A stretch of DNA of 43,630 nt, taken from Spirochaetales bacterium. GTDB taxonomy: Bacteria; Spirochaetota; Spirochaetia; SZUA-6; RPPD01. Of the stretch, positions 10,505 to 18,920 are shown in pieces; positions within the stretch are counted from its first letter, which is position 1; each line of letters starts with the position of its first letter. The notes beneath the pieces were generated by a model. It searched no databases and was not told the DNA's origin. It saw only the letters and a list, made by a program, of their open reading frames with translations. Both the position numbers and the translations under genes were made by a program. The stretch spans positions 1 to 43,630 of the forward strand of contig JAFGJO010000058.1 in assembly GCA_016929065.1 (NCBI GenBank), read 5' to 3'.

Positions 10505-11998
10505 ATGAAAACCCGATGTATTGTGCTCATAGTACTATTTTTTCTCGGAACCTGTTGTGTGCTGTTTGCTGTCGACCAGAAAATCAGCCTGGGCAAAACA
10601 GAGCAATGGCGCGGTATTTTAACAACAGAAGGCGTGATGACCGCAGAAGGGAAATGGGGCTACCAGGATTTGCTGCTCCAGGACAGTGAATACACGCCGG
10701 ATGATGCAACTGACCTGCTTCTGCATTTTAACAGCACTAATGTGAAGGATGCTTCAGGCTCATATTCGATAGTAAAATCCCGGATTTCGGTGAATAAGGA
10801 ACACACACGTTTCGGCGAAGGCTGTGCTGTCCTGCAGCTGGCGCGGGGAATTGAACTGGTTCCAGGAATAAATTCAATGTTCGCTCCCAGGGCATTTGTC
10901 CGGGATTTTAGTATTGAATTCTGGTTGTATCCCGCTTCCCTGACTGACGGAGAATCTGTTTTTGTGTGGGAGGGCGTATCGCTTCAAAATAGCGAATTTT
11001 ACCGGCAAAAGATTGATGTGACCGTGTTTGACAGAAAACTTGTCTGGCGGTTTGACAATTTTTTTCGGTCCCCCGAGCGGGAGGATTCCTCATTTTCGGT
11101 TTCCAGCATAGAGAGAATGGTGCCCCGTGTATGGCAGCATCATATGGTGCGCTTTAACAGCAGTCGTGGTATTCTTCAGTACTGTATCAACGGGATTCCG
11201 GTTGGGGTGCTGTATACAACCAGGACTGGTCACGAAGGAAGTGAAATTTGGCTACCGCAAATGGAACAAAATGACCGCAGCACTATTCATTTGGGAAAGA
11301 GTTTCACCGGATTCATGGATGAATTAAGGATTCAAAGAGAGTATGTATTAAAGCCTGTTCTGGAAAAATACCAAAACCGGTCTGGACAGGTGACGACCCG
11401 TGTATTTGATATGGGCTATTCCGGAACCAGGATAAAATCGGTGACGGTTCATGGAATAAATCCGGGTGATTCCCAAATGAGTTATTTCATCAGGGCCTCT
11501 GATACATTCAACACCATAGAAAAATTGAAGGAACCCTGGGTACCGTTTATCCCCGGAGCTTTGGAACAAATGATGCTTGCAGGTCGTTATGTCCAGATCC
11601 GTATCGAATTTTTCCCCAATGGAACTAATTCCGAAACCCCCCGGCTTTATGACCTGGAGATTAATTATGAACCGGATTTTCCTCCGGTGAGTCCTGCGGA
11701 TTTAAAAGTTGTTCCGGGGAACGGGAAGGTAACCCTCTCCTGGAAGCCGGTAACGGAGGATGATGTTGCGGGATATATGGTTTTTTACGGACCCCGTCCC
11801 ATGCAGTATACCGGAGAAGGCGCACTGCAGGGAAACTCGCCAATCGATGTTGGAAAAGTGTCCTCTTTTGTGGTTACCGGTCTGGAAAACGGAAGACTGT
11901 ATTATTTTTCCGTGGTTGCCTATGACTTGTCACACCCGCCCCATCTCAGTGATTTTAGTATTGAAAAAAGCGGTCGTCCTTCAGAGGTGCTTCCATGA
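10505..11998 (+). CDS. exported LamG-fold and fibronectin type III protein
   Basis: A 497-aa protein with an N-terminal signal peptide (hydrophobic core LIVLFFLGTCCVLFA, probable cleavage before VDQ), so likely periplasmic or surface exposed. About residues 70-280 resemble a LamG/concanavalin A-like jelly roll: DLLLHFNS, ARGIELVPG, FSIEFWLYPASLTDGE, WQHHMVRFNSSRGILQYCIN and GFMDELRIQRE are characteristic of this fold. About residues 395-490 form one fibronectin type III domain (PPVSPADLKVVPGNGKVTLSW through LENGRLYYFSVVAYD). No catalytic signature is seen, so a binding or structural role is inferred. The downstream TPR gene overlaps its stop by 4 bases. Confidence 0.78.
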   Translation: MKTRCIVLIVLFFLGTCCVLFAVDQKISLGKTEQWRGILTTEGVMTAEGKWGYQDLLLQDSEYTPDDATDLLLHFNSTNVKDASGSYSIVKSRISVNKEHTRFGEGCAVLQLARGIELVPGINSMFAPRAFVRDFSIEFWLYPASLTDGESVFVWEGVSLQNSEFYRQKIDVTVFDRKLVWRFDNFFRSPEREDSSFSVSSIERMVPRVWQHHMVRFNSSRGILQYCINGIPVGVLYTTRTGHEGSEIWLPQMEQNDRSTIHLGKSFTGFMDELRIQREYVLKPVLEKYQNRSGQVTTRVFDMGYSGTRIKSVTVHGINPGDSQMSYFIRASDTFNTIEKLKEPWVPFIPGALEQMMLAGRYVQIRIEFFPNGTNSETPRLYDLEINYEPDFPPVSPADLKVVPGNGKVTLSWKPVTEDDVAGYMVFYGPRPMQYTGEGALQGNSPIDVGKVSSFVVTGLENGRLYYFSVVAYDLSHPPHLSDFSIEKSGRPSEVLP

Positions 11999-14940
11999 AA
12001 AAAATGACCGCGGAAGAAAGCCTGGAACGGGCCCAAATTGCATATAAAATGGGTGATTTTGATCTCGCAAAGCGTCTTATTGAACGGGTGATTGCCGGCC
12101 AGCCTGAAAGTCCTGTTGGATTCAATCTTCTCGGCAGCATTTATGAGCGGGAAAAAAACTATGAACTCGCCATAAATTATTTCAAGCGTGCAATCGAAAG
12201 TAAAGGCGATGTAATCAGCTCATACAATAATCTGGCTGTTGCGTATAAAAACAAAGGGGATGTTGAAAAATCTCTGGATGTTTTCCGGCAGGTATTAAAA
12301 CTGAATCCTGTCAGAGCAGATGTTTTCTATAATCTGGGAAACCTCTATAAGGATATTAATCTTAACCAAAATGCGATAGAATATTACAATAAGGCAATTG
12401 ATCTGGAGCCAGGATATATCGTTGCGTATAACAATCTCGGAACTGTCCTTGAAAAGATGGGCAAGTATAATGAAGCACTCAAGGTATATAATAGAGGATT
12501 GCAGTTTGATTTAAATAACCCACTTCTTCACTATAATGTGGGAATAATCTATAAACGGGAGAACCGCCTGCAGGATGCTCAAACGGAATTTCTTCTTGCA
12601 CTGAAAAGCCAGCCGGGCTTTATTGCTGCGAAAAACAACCTTGCACTGATTCTTCAGCAACGGGGGGAGCACGAACGAGCGCTAAACCATTTCAGGGAAA
12701 TATTAAAGACCGAACCTCAAAATGCGGAAATTTACAATAATATCGGCATTATTCTGGGCGAGCAGCGGATTACCGATGATGCCATTGCTCATTATCGAAA
12801 AGCCCTTGAAATCAAACCTGATTACCACAAAGCCAGGATAAACCTGGCTTTTTTATATGAACAGGAAGGGTTGTATAAAGAGGCGGTCAAGGAACTGCGG
12901 CAGCTGATTGCAAATGAACCGTCTCATGATGAAGCTCGCCTGCACCTTGGTGAAATTCTTTTAAACATGAATGCCGTTGATGAAGCACATATTCAATTCC
13001 GTACAGTTTTGAAAAAACACCCCTCCCATCTGCATGCGCTTCAGGCTGAAGGCAGGGCTTTTTTAAAAAAGGGTGATATCAAATCTGCTCTGAAAATAAA
13101 GGACACTCTTTTAAAACTCAATCCCGATGACAGGGATTTCAGTCTTGACCTTGCCTTTGCCTACAAAGACCTGCATCAGTATAAAAAAGCCGAAGAAGAA
13201 ATCGTCCGTTATTTACAGAAAAATCCCGGTAAAATTGAGGCAAAAATACTGTATGCGGATATTGAAATTGCCCAGTCTAAAAAAGAGGACGCAGAGCGAA
13301 TATTACTGGATATTATTACTGCGGGAATTACTGATACCGAAATCCAGTATATGCTTGCAAAAGTGTACAAGGATATGGGACGTCAGGAAGAGGCTATCGA
13401 GATCCTCAATGAATTGATCAATGTTCACGGGGCAGCAAATGAAGTAAAGGGTGCAAAACGCCTTAAAGAGATCATGAATCTCTATGAGGAAACCATCCGG
13501 GAATATGAATCCAAAATGAAAAACAAATGGGAGCATAACCTTGCCCGCTTTAAGGAAATTGGTATTGATCAGGGCACCGGCCATGAATCTGCGGATGACT
13601 CCTACATTCTTGAGGAGGAGCTCCCGGTTGACGACACTGTCCCCATTATCAATATAGGAGGCCTGGAACCGGTTTTTGAAATTCGGGAAGAAGAGGAAGA
13701 GGTCAAACTTGAGGAAGAAGAAGAGGAAATAGAGGAAACAAAAGAACGAATTATTCCGATCCGGGAAGAGGAGACGCAGACGCTCATTAATTTGCTCGAG
13801 GGTGAAGATTTGTACCGTGAAAGTCCGCATTTTGACCGTGGACGAACCACACGAATGCCTCCGCCTCCTCCGCCCGAAAATTATAAGGAGTATGCACCTC
13901 CTTCATACAAAGAACCCGCTCCGCCGTTTCAGCATTCAGAGAGCGGACAGAACCAGTATACTCCTCCAGTTGATTCAAAAGCATTTAATGAAATGCAAAA
14001 GGGGCTTTCAGAGTATTTGAAGACGATTAATGAAACCCTGAAAGATTCATTGTCAGCAGGATCTATTGCCGCGGAAATGTTGAAACAGCAGCAACAGTTT
14101 CCCCCCCAGCCGCCGATATTCATGTCTCCTCCTCCGGGTTATGTTCCGCCGGGGCAACAGTATGAACCGCCGCCGGTATATCATAATGAAGACGCCGGGA
14201 TGCAGGACGAAGGAATTCCCCGCTTTATAGAGGATGAAGAAGAAGAGGAAGCCATTTTTCCGCTCAATATTCCTGACGAAACAGCCGGGAATACAGACGA
14301 AGAAATCAAACTTGAAGATCTGGAATTGTCCCCGGAAGAGCATGATATCGAACAGGAGACGGTTGATCTGCCTGATGAATCCTTGTCAGATGAAATCCTG
14401 CTCACCGAGGAGCCTGAAGATTTTCTATCTGGAGAATTACCGCATTCGGAAGAGATTTTCTTTGCCGAGGAGCCGGAGCAGATTACAACTGACACGCAAG
14501 AAGCAGGAAATGGAAAGCAGCTTCGGGAAGAATTACGGTCCTATATCAGTGATGTGCGGAATAATCTTGATAATCAGGAGGACAAGAATCACGGATCCAA
14601 AAAGAAAGTAAAACTGCTTGACTATTTGTCGAATATGGCAAATTATTTACCGCAAGAGAGCCGTTTTTCGATACTAGGGAACGAAATGAGGCTTCGAGTT
14701 GAAACATTACGGTCACGTTTGTCCGGGAAAAGCGGCCTCCTGGAAAAAATAAAAAGAGATTTTCGGGCAATTGGAGACCCTCTCAATGAAGAAAGTGTGC
14801 TCACACAGCAGAATCTGGTTGGTGCTTTTTCGTTTATTCGTGATTTAACACAGTATGTACCGGATAACAAGCTCAGCATATTAATGCAGGATAAAATTGA
14901 AGGTATTTTGTATAAAATAAGGAGCCATGCTCATGGATAG
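11995..14940 (+). CDS. large TPR protein with acidic and proline-rich C-terminal region
   Basis: A 981-aa protein without signal peptide. About residues 5-490 are a continuous array of roughly a dozen or more TPR units (recurring A-x-x-x-x-G-x-x-x-x-A-x-x-x-Y/F pattern, e.g. YNNLAVAYKNKGDVEKSL, YNNLGTVLEKMGKYNEAL), a protein-protein interaction scaffold. Residues 560-590 are almost pure Glu. Residues 620-730 are rich in Pro, Gln and Tyr (MPPPPPPENYKEY, QQQFPPQPP, GYVPPGQQYEPPP), and a long acidic stretch follows. A short folded C-terminal domain with several basic helices starts near residue 840. ATGA overlap with the LamG/FN3 gene and overlap with the HDOD gene place it in a three-gene operon. 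Function unknown; a scaffold is the inference. Confidence 0.8.
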   Translation: MKKMTAEESLERAQIAYKMGDFDLAKRLIERVIAGQPESPVGFNLLGSIYEREKNYELAINYFKRAIESKGDVISSYNNLAVAYKNKGDVEKSLDVFRQVLKLNPVRADVFYNLGNLYKDINLNQNAIEYYNKAIDLEPGYIVAYNNLGTVLEKMGKYNEALKVYNRGLQFDLNNPLLHYNVGIIYKRENRLQDAQTEFLLALKSQPGFIAAKNNLALILQQRGEHERALNHFREILKTEPQNAEIYNNIGIILGEQRITDDAIAHYRKALEIKPDYHKARINLAFLYEQEGLYKEAVKELRQLIANEPSHDEARLHLGEILLNMNAVDEAHIQFRTVLKKHPSHLHALQAEGRAFLKKGDIKSALKIKDTLLKLNPDDRDFSLDLAFAYKDLHQYKKAEEEIVRYLQKNPGKIEAKILYADIEIAQSKKEDAERILLDIITAGITDTEIQYMLAKVYKDMGRQEEAIEILNELINVHGAANEVKGAKRLKEIMNLYEETIREYESKMKNKWEHNLARFKEIGIDQGTGHESADDSYILEEELPVDDTVPIINIGGLEPVFEIREEEEEVKLEEEEEEIEETKERIIPIREEETQTLINLLEGEDLYRESPHFDRGRTTRMPPPPPPENYKEYAPPSYKEPAPPFQHSESGQNQYTPPVDSKAFNEMQKGLSEYLKTINETLKDSLSAGSIAAEMLKQQQQFPPQPPIFMSPPPGYVPPGQQYEPPPVYHNEDAGMQDEGIPRFIEDEEEEEAIFPLNIPDETAGNTDEEIKLEDLELSPEEHDIEQETVDLPDESLSDEILLTEEPEDFLSGELPHSEEIFFAEEPEQITTDTQEAGNGKQLREELRSYISDVRNNLDNQEDKNHGSKKKVKLLDYLSNMANYLPQESRFSILGNEMRLRVETLRSRLSGKSGLLEKIKRDFRAIGDPLNEESVLTQQNLVGAFSFIRDLTQYVPDNKLSILMQDKIEGILYKIRSHAHG

Positions 14941-15802
14941 AGACAGAGTTCTTCTGCACATGAACAATTATATTGAAAAAATGCCCAGCTTGCCGACAAC
15001 GGTTTCAAAAATCCTTCAACTGTGTAATGATCCCCGAACTTCTCCGAACGATCTGAATAAACTTATCAGTCTTGATCCGGTGCTGATGGGCCGGGTGATG
15101 AAACTCATTAATTCTGCTTATTATTCGCTTGCTCAGAAAGTGACCTCACTGGTCCGCGCAATTATCATGCTGGGGATAAATACGGTAAAAAATCTGGCAT
15201 TGAGTACAGCTGTGCTGACGCAGATCGGCGGGAAAAAGAATTTTAACGCCCTGAATATGGAAGGCTTCTGGCGGCATTCGATATGTGTTGGTGTTACGGC
15301 AAAATTGATTGCCCAAAAACGGCAGGTGAATCCGAAGGATCTTGAAGAATATTTTATCGCTGGACTTTTGCACGATATTGGAAAACTGCCGATGAACAAC
15401 AAACTTTCCATGGAGTATATCGAAGCACTTGGCGAAACCGAACGTTCACGTATTCCGTTATTTCTGGCGGAGCATAAATATTTCAGTCTTGACCATACCG
15501 ATGTCGGAGAACTGATTATCAGAAACTGGAAACTGAGTAATGATATCCGGGATGTTGTCTGTTTTCATCATAAAATATCTGAATACGCGGGACCTCACAA
15601 GGATATATTATACACAGTAGCTGTGGCAAATTATTTTGCTTCTGCAAATGAAATCGGATTTTCTGGCGACCGGTACCCCGAGCAGCTGAAGGATGACCTG
15701 TTTGCATACCTTGGTGTGGGCTGGGAGTACCTTGACTCTCTTGAAGAACAGATAAAATCAGCCATCGCAAAGGCCCATATCTTCCTGGAAGTCGCGCAAT
15801 AA
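14933..15802 (+). CDS. HDOD-domain signalling protein
   Basis: The protein (about 289 aa) is essentially one HDOD domain: MPSLPTTVSKILQLCNDPRTSP, a segment with LISLDPVLMGRVMKLINSAYYS, and the HD-like core FIAGLLHDIGKLPMN and LDHTDVGELIIRNW. HDOD proteins are usually non-enzymatic relatives of HD-GYP c-di-GMP phosphodiesterases, used in signalling and motility control. The ATG at 14933 has AAGGAG at 8 bases. An ATG two codons earlier (14927) is only 2 bases from it. It overlaps the TPR gene stop, so the two products are probably made together. Confidence 0.87.
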   Translation: MDRDRVLLHMNNYIEKMPSLPTTVSKILQLCNDPRTSPNDLNKLISLDPVLMGRVMKLINSAYYSLAQKVTSLVRAIIMLGINTVKNLALSTAVLTQIGGKKNFNALNMEGFWRHSICVGVTAKLIAQKRQVNPKDLEEYFIAGLLHDIGKLPMNNKLSMEYIEALGETERSRIPLFLAEHKYFSLDHTDVGELIIRNWKLSNDIRDVVCFHHKISEYAGPHKDILYTVAVANYFASANEIGFSGDRYPEQLKDDLFAYLGVGWEYLDSLEEQIKSAIAKAHIFLEVAQ

Positions 15803-15967
15803 TTACTGCAGCACTTGTCTGGGTGAAAAAAACACAGGAAAAATCCGTCAGAATAATACACATTCGTTGTAATTTTTTCCCATACTTATTATATTTTACA
15901 GGGACGTCTCTGTAACATTTCAGCATTCGAAAGAATTTGAATATTCTTTTTTACAATTGGAGTATTT

Positions 15968-16894
15968 ATGTCTATAAAAGTTCGATTTTGGGGAGTACGG
16001 GGGTCCATACCCTGTCCGGGCGAACATACAGTCAAATATGGCGGAAATACAGCGTGTATTGAAATGCGCTTCGGTGAGGCGAACCGGCTTATCATTATCG
16101 ATGCCGGCTCGGGTATTCGGGAATTGGGCAATGAGCTCATGAAAACAGATTTACCGAAAGGCCCGATAAAAACATCGCTTTTTTTTACCCATACCCACTG
16201 GGATCACATTATGGGATTTCCTTTTTTTACGCCGATTTATATTCCAAATACCGAGATCAATGTCTACGGACCGGTTACCTATGAAGAGGATACGCTGGAC
16301 AAAATTATCGGCGGTCAGCTGCGGTACAGGTATTTTCCGGTCCGGCAGAGTGAACTTTCCGCACAGATAAACTACCATCAGCTACAGGAATCCGAACTGG
16401 ATCTTGGAGACGGCCTGAGGGTGCGTACCAAGTATCTGAATCATCCAATCCTCTGTCTTGGATACCGTTTTGAGTTCGAGGGGAAGGTGGTCTGTACCAC
16501 CTATGACACTGAACCGTTTCGGAATGTATTTGAGCAGGATCCAGCCTCTCCGGATTACGACGATGAAGCATTCAAGGAAGGGGAAATAGCAGCAAAACAG
16601 GAGAATGAGAAGATACTGGAGTTTTTGCATGGGGCTGATCTGGTGATTTATGATTCGCAATATACACATAAAGAATATACAAACGGCAAATACGGCTGGG
16701 GGCACTCCACCTTTGAGTTTGCAATAAATTCCGCCCATAAAGCCAGTGTGAAAAAGCTGCTGTTTTTCCATCACGATCCGATGCGGAGTGATGCAGAACT
16801 TGACAGTCTGGTGGAGGGATACAGGAAAAGAATTGCATCAAAGACCAATCTGGATATTGAAGCGGCATCAGAAGGTATGGAAATCATTTTATAG
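15968..16894 (+). CDS. metallo-beta-lactamase-fold hydrolase (phosphodiesterase-like)
   Basis: A 308-aa cytoplasmic metallo-hydrolase. It starts with RFWGVRGSIPCPG and GGNTACIEMR, the opening of the MBL subfamily that includes PhnP-like and class II cyclic-nucleotide phosphodiesterase-like proteins. The metal-binding motif HTHWDH lies near residue 75, and later ligands are suggested by LNHPILCLGYRFE, TYDTEP and a late FFHHDPMRSD. The substrate is not predictable. It has its own 165-base upstream gap and is followed by tRNA-Ala, so it is probably transcribed alone. Confidence 0.82.
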   Translation: MSIKVRFWGVRGSIPCPGEHTVKYGGNTACIEMRFGEANRLIIIDAGSGIRELGNELMKTDLPKGPIKTSLFFTHTHWDHIMGFPFFTPIYIPNTEINVYGPVTYEEDTLDKIIGGQLRYRYFPVRQSELSAQINYHQLQESELDLGDGLRVRTKYLNHPILCLGYRFEFEGKVVCTTYDTEPFRNVFEQDPASPDYDDEAFKEGEIAAKQENEKILEFLHGADLVIYDSQYTHKEYTNGKYGWGHSTFEFAINSAHKASVKKLLFFHHDPMRSDAELDSLVEGYRKRIASKTNLDIEAASEGMEIIL

Positions 16895-16978
16895 ATTCCC
16901 TATTTTGGAAAAAAGTGGTAAAAATAATGGAAATCCTCCTATAATAAATAGAGGGAAAAACTTTTCGGCGATGCATAT

Positions 16979-17051
16979 GGGGAATTAGCTCAGTTGGTAG
17001 AGCGATTGGTTCGCAATCAATAGGTCAGGGGTTCGACTCCCCTATTCTCCA
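16979..17051 (+). tRNA. tRNA-Ala (anticodon CGC)
   Basis: Acceptor stem GGGGAAT/ATTCTCC with discriminator A contains the G3:U70 wobble pair that is the alanine identity element. The D arm (GCTC..GAGC), anticodon loop TTCGCAA (anticodon CGC, codon GCG) and T arm (AGGGGTTCGACTCCCCT) all fold. CCA is not encoded. A TATAAT at 16940-16945 lies 33 bases upstream but I find no convincing -35. Confidence 0.96.
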
Positions 17052-17078
17052 TTTTTTTCAGGAACAGGTATTGTTCAA

Positions 17079-17107
17079 TTGCCCCTTCATAAAACCGGAA
17101 GGGGCAA
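17079..17107 (+). terminator. hairpin after tRNA-Ala, probable weak terminator
   Basis: TTGCCCCTTC and GAAGGGGCAA form a perfect 10-bp stem with a 9-base loop, followed by TCTTTCT. The tail is only moderately T-rich. The hairpin excludes the apparent upstream extension of the next open frame from being coding. Confidence 0.65.
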
Positions 17108-17124
17108 TCTTTCTGGAGTGCTGT

Positions 17125-17526
17125 ATGAATGATTCAAAACTTGGAGCAAAATTCACATTTCAGGATGATGAAATCCTGTATTACGAGGAAGATAGAGTAA
17201 CAATTCTGTCTAATACCAGCCCGCGATCAACCCGGTATATCGGGGCGATGATAACCATTACGAATTACAGAATAATTATTTCCCAGAAAATGCTGTTCGG
17301 TGGATATCAAATACGGTATATCATCAATATCGGGGAAGCAGGCCCGAATTTTAGTATAAGCGGCGGTTTTGTCACTTGCAGTACAAAAAAACAAAATATC
17401 AGATTAATCGAAGAAAAAAAGACGTATATCCAGATTGAAACCACCGGCGGGGCTTGGGTGGGATTGCTTGATGTTTATTCCGGCACACCGCAGGAGATTA
17501 TGAGCGTGGTTGAAACTCATTATTAA
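17125..17526 (+). CDS. small GRAM/PH-like domain protein
   Basis: A protein of about 133 aa with no signal peptide or membrane segment. The pattern LTF..GEEILYYEED-like opening, MITITNYRIIISQKM and IRYIINIGEAG resembles the GRAM or bacterial PH-like fold, in which a conserved T-N-x-R-(I/L) strand follows a G-rich turn. No enzymatic motif. The start at 17125 is supported by GGAG 6 bases upstream. An earlier in-frame ATG at 17071 would translate through the tRNA terminator hairpin. It lies 61 bases before rlmN, which could be co-transcribed. The family assignment is tentative. Confidence 0.7.
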   Translation: MNDSKLGAKFTFQDDEILYYEEDRVTILSNTSPRSTRYIGAMITITNYRIIISQKMLFGGYQIRYIINIGEAGPNFSISGGFVTCSTKKQNIRLIEEKKTYIQIETTGGAWVGLLDVYSGTPQEIMSVVETHY

Positions 17527-17587
17527 GTAATGATGATTGTGCATTATTTTTCTTCACCATAACAGCTGATTCCGCTATATTGAGAGC

Positions 17588-18604
17588 ATGAAAAAGAATA
17601 TCTGCGATTGTCTGCCGGAAGAACTTGAAACGGAATGTATAGAGATTCTGCACCAGCCGAGATACCGGGCAGACCAGCTTCTTGAACAAATTTATATTCA
17701 CCATGTATCGCGTTTTCGGGATATGAATGTACTTCCGAAACCATTGAGATCTTTGCTTGATGAACATTTTCACTATTTATTGCCGACAATTGACAAGCGG
17801 TTTGAAGCAGCAGACGGAACAATAAAATATCTGTTCAGACTTGAGGATGGAGTATTTATTGAGAGTGTCCTTATTCGGGAGGGAAAGAGAAAAACAGTGT
17901 GTTTTTCATCTCAGGCCGGATGCCCTTTAGAGTGCCGTTTCTGCGCAACCGGACTTGGCGGCTTCAAACGCAATCTCACGACCGCAGAGATAGTCGGCCA
18001 AATTCTTGCCATTGAACAGGACATTCGTGAAAAGGTAAATAATTGTGTTGCCATGGGCCAGGGAGAGCCGCTTTTAAACTATGAAAAGGTGAAACAAGCC
18101 ATAGCATTGTTTGTTCATAAAAAAGCAATGAACCTGAGCAGCAGGCATGTGACCATCTCGACCGTGGGAATTGTTCCAGGCATTCAGCGTCTGGCAGACG
18201 AAGAGCTGCCGTGTCGGCTTGCAATATCCCTTCATTCGGCGACAGGGAAAATACGGGATGAAATCGTTCCGGTCAATAAAAAGTACCCATTGGGGGAATT
18301 AAGAAAAGCACTTGATTATTATGCAGAAAAAACGAGTAACCGGATAACCTTCGAGTACATCCTGCTTGCAGGGAAAAATGATTCGAAAGAAGATATAGCA
18401 GCATTAGCAGCATTTATAAAGGGGCTTCCGGCCTTTGTAAATATTATCCCCTTTAACGAGGTCCCGCACATTGCCTTTAAAAGACCTTCAAAAAACAGGG
18501 TGGATTTTTTTCAAAAAGAATGCGAAATTATGGATATTGAAGCATTTGTCCGTCAGGAAAAGGGTAGCGAGATAATGGCTGCCTGTGGGCAATTGACACA
18601 ATAA
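17588..18604 (+). CDS. rlmN: RlmN, dual 23S rRNA/tRNA m2A methyltransferase (radical SAM)
   Basis: RlmN methylates C2 of A2503 in 23S rRNA and A37 in some tRNAs by radical SAM chemistry. The 338-aa protein has the iron-sulphur motif CPLECRFCATG (CxxxCxxC), VAMGQGEPLLNYE (normally MGMGEPL, so Gln replaces the second Met), HVTISTVGIVPGI, RLAISLHSA and the C-terminal methyl-carrying cysteine in MAACGQL. The N-terminal helical RNA-binding region is present. It lies between tRNA-Ala and tRNA-Leu. Confidence 0.95.
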   Translation: MKKNICDCLPEELETECIEILHQPRYRADQLLEQIYIHHVSRFRDMNVLPKPLRSLLDEHFHYLLPTIDKRFEAADGTIKYLFRLEDGVFIESVLIREGKRKTVCFSSQAGCPLECRFCATGLGGFKRNLTTAEIVGQILAIEQDIREKVNNCVAMGQGEPLLNYEKVKQAIALFVHKKAMNLSSRHVTISTVGIVPGIQRLADEELPCRLAISLHSATGKIRDEIVPVNKKYPLGELRKALDYYAEKTSNRITFEYILLAGKNDSKEDIAALAAFIKGLPAFVNIIPFNEVPHIAFKRPSKNRVDFFQKECEIMDIEAFVRQEKGSEIMAACGQLTQ

Positions 18605-18634
18605 AAGTTTAATGATTAAATCTGTTTTATTGTC

Positions 18635-18718
18635 GCCCGGATGGTGAAATTGGTAGACACGCTAGGTTCAGGACCTAGTGCTCGCAAGGGCATGGAGGTT
18701 CAAGTCCTCTTCCGGGCA
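18635..18718 (+). tRNA. tRNA-Leu (anticodon CAG)
   Basis: A class II tRNA with acceptor stem GCCCGGA/TCCGGGC, discriminator A, a D arm with GGTAGAC, anticodon stem CTAGG/CCTAG enclosing TTCAGGA (anticodon CAG, codon CUG), a long variable arm and GGTTCAAGTCC. CCA is not encoded. It begins 30 bases after rlmN with no clear own promoter, so it may be read through from rlmN. Its last 15 bases are repeated 119 bases downstream. Confidence 0.96.
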
Positions 18719-18822
18719 AATAGTCATATTGAAAAAAAAATCAATGAATTTCAGTCATGGAGTTTTCGAGTGAAACGAGAAAATCTCCGAGCGTATTAGT
18801 GAGCGAAGCGAGCAAATCCGCC

Positions 18823-18837
18823 GTCCTCTTCCGGGCA
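18823..18837 (+). repeat. duplicated 3' end of tRNA-Leu
   Basis: GTCCTCTTCCGGGCA repeats exactly the tRNA-Leu 3' end at 18704-18718. The 104 bases between carry two further inverted elements: an imperfect hairpin around GAGTTTTCG..CGAGAAAATCTC and the near-palindrome GAGCGAAGCGAGC. This is what an attachment-site duplication, or a short tRNA-linked repeat, would leave. No integrase is present. Confidence 0.65.
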
Positions 18838-18840
18838 TAT

Positions 18841-18869
18841 GCAGGAATCATCCTGTGGATGATTCCTGC
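18841..18869. terminator. perfect hairpin between convergent tRNA-Leu and transglycosylase genes
   Basis: GCAGGAATCATCC and GGATGATTCCTGC form a perfect 13-bp stem with a 3-base loop. It lacks a T-run on either strand, but its position between convergent transcripts suggests a bidirectional stop or 3'-end protection element. Confidence 0.5.
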
Positions 18870-18920
18870 CGGAGTTTAGCCTGCGGCAAAACATCCAAAA
18901 TGGGTAATCGTCAAACTTTT

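Noticed and set aside
17071-17124. N-terminal extension of the GRAM-like protein
   Set aside because: It would translate the tRNA-Ala terminator hairpin and lacks a ribosome-binding site.
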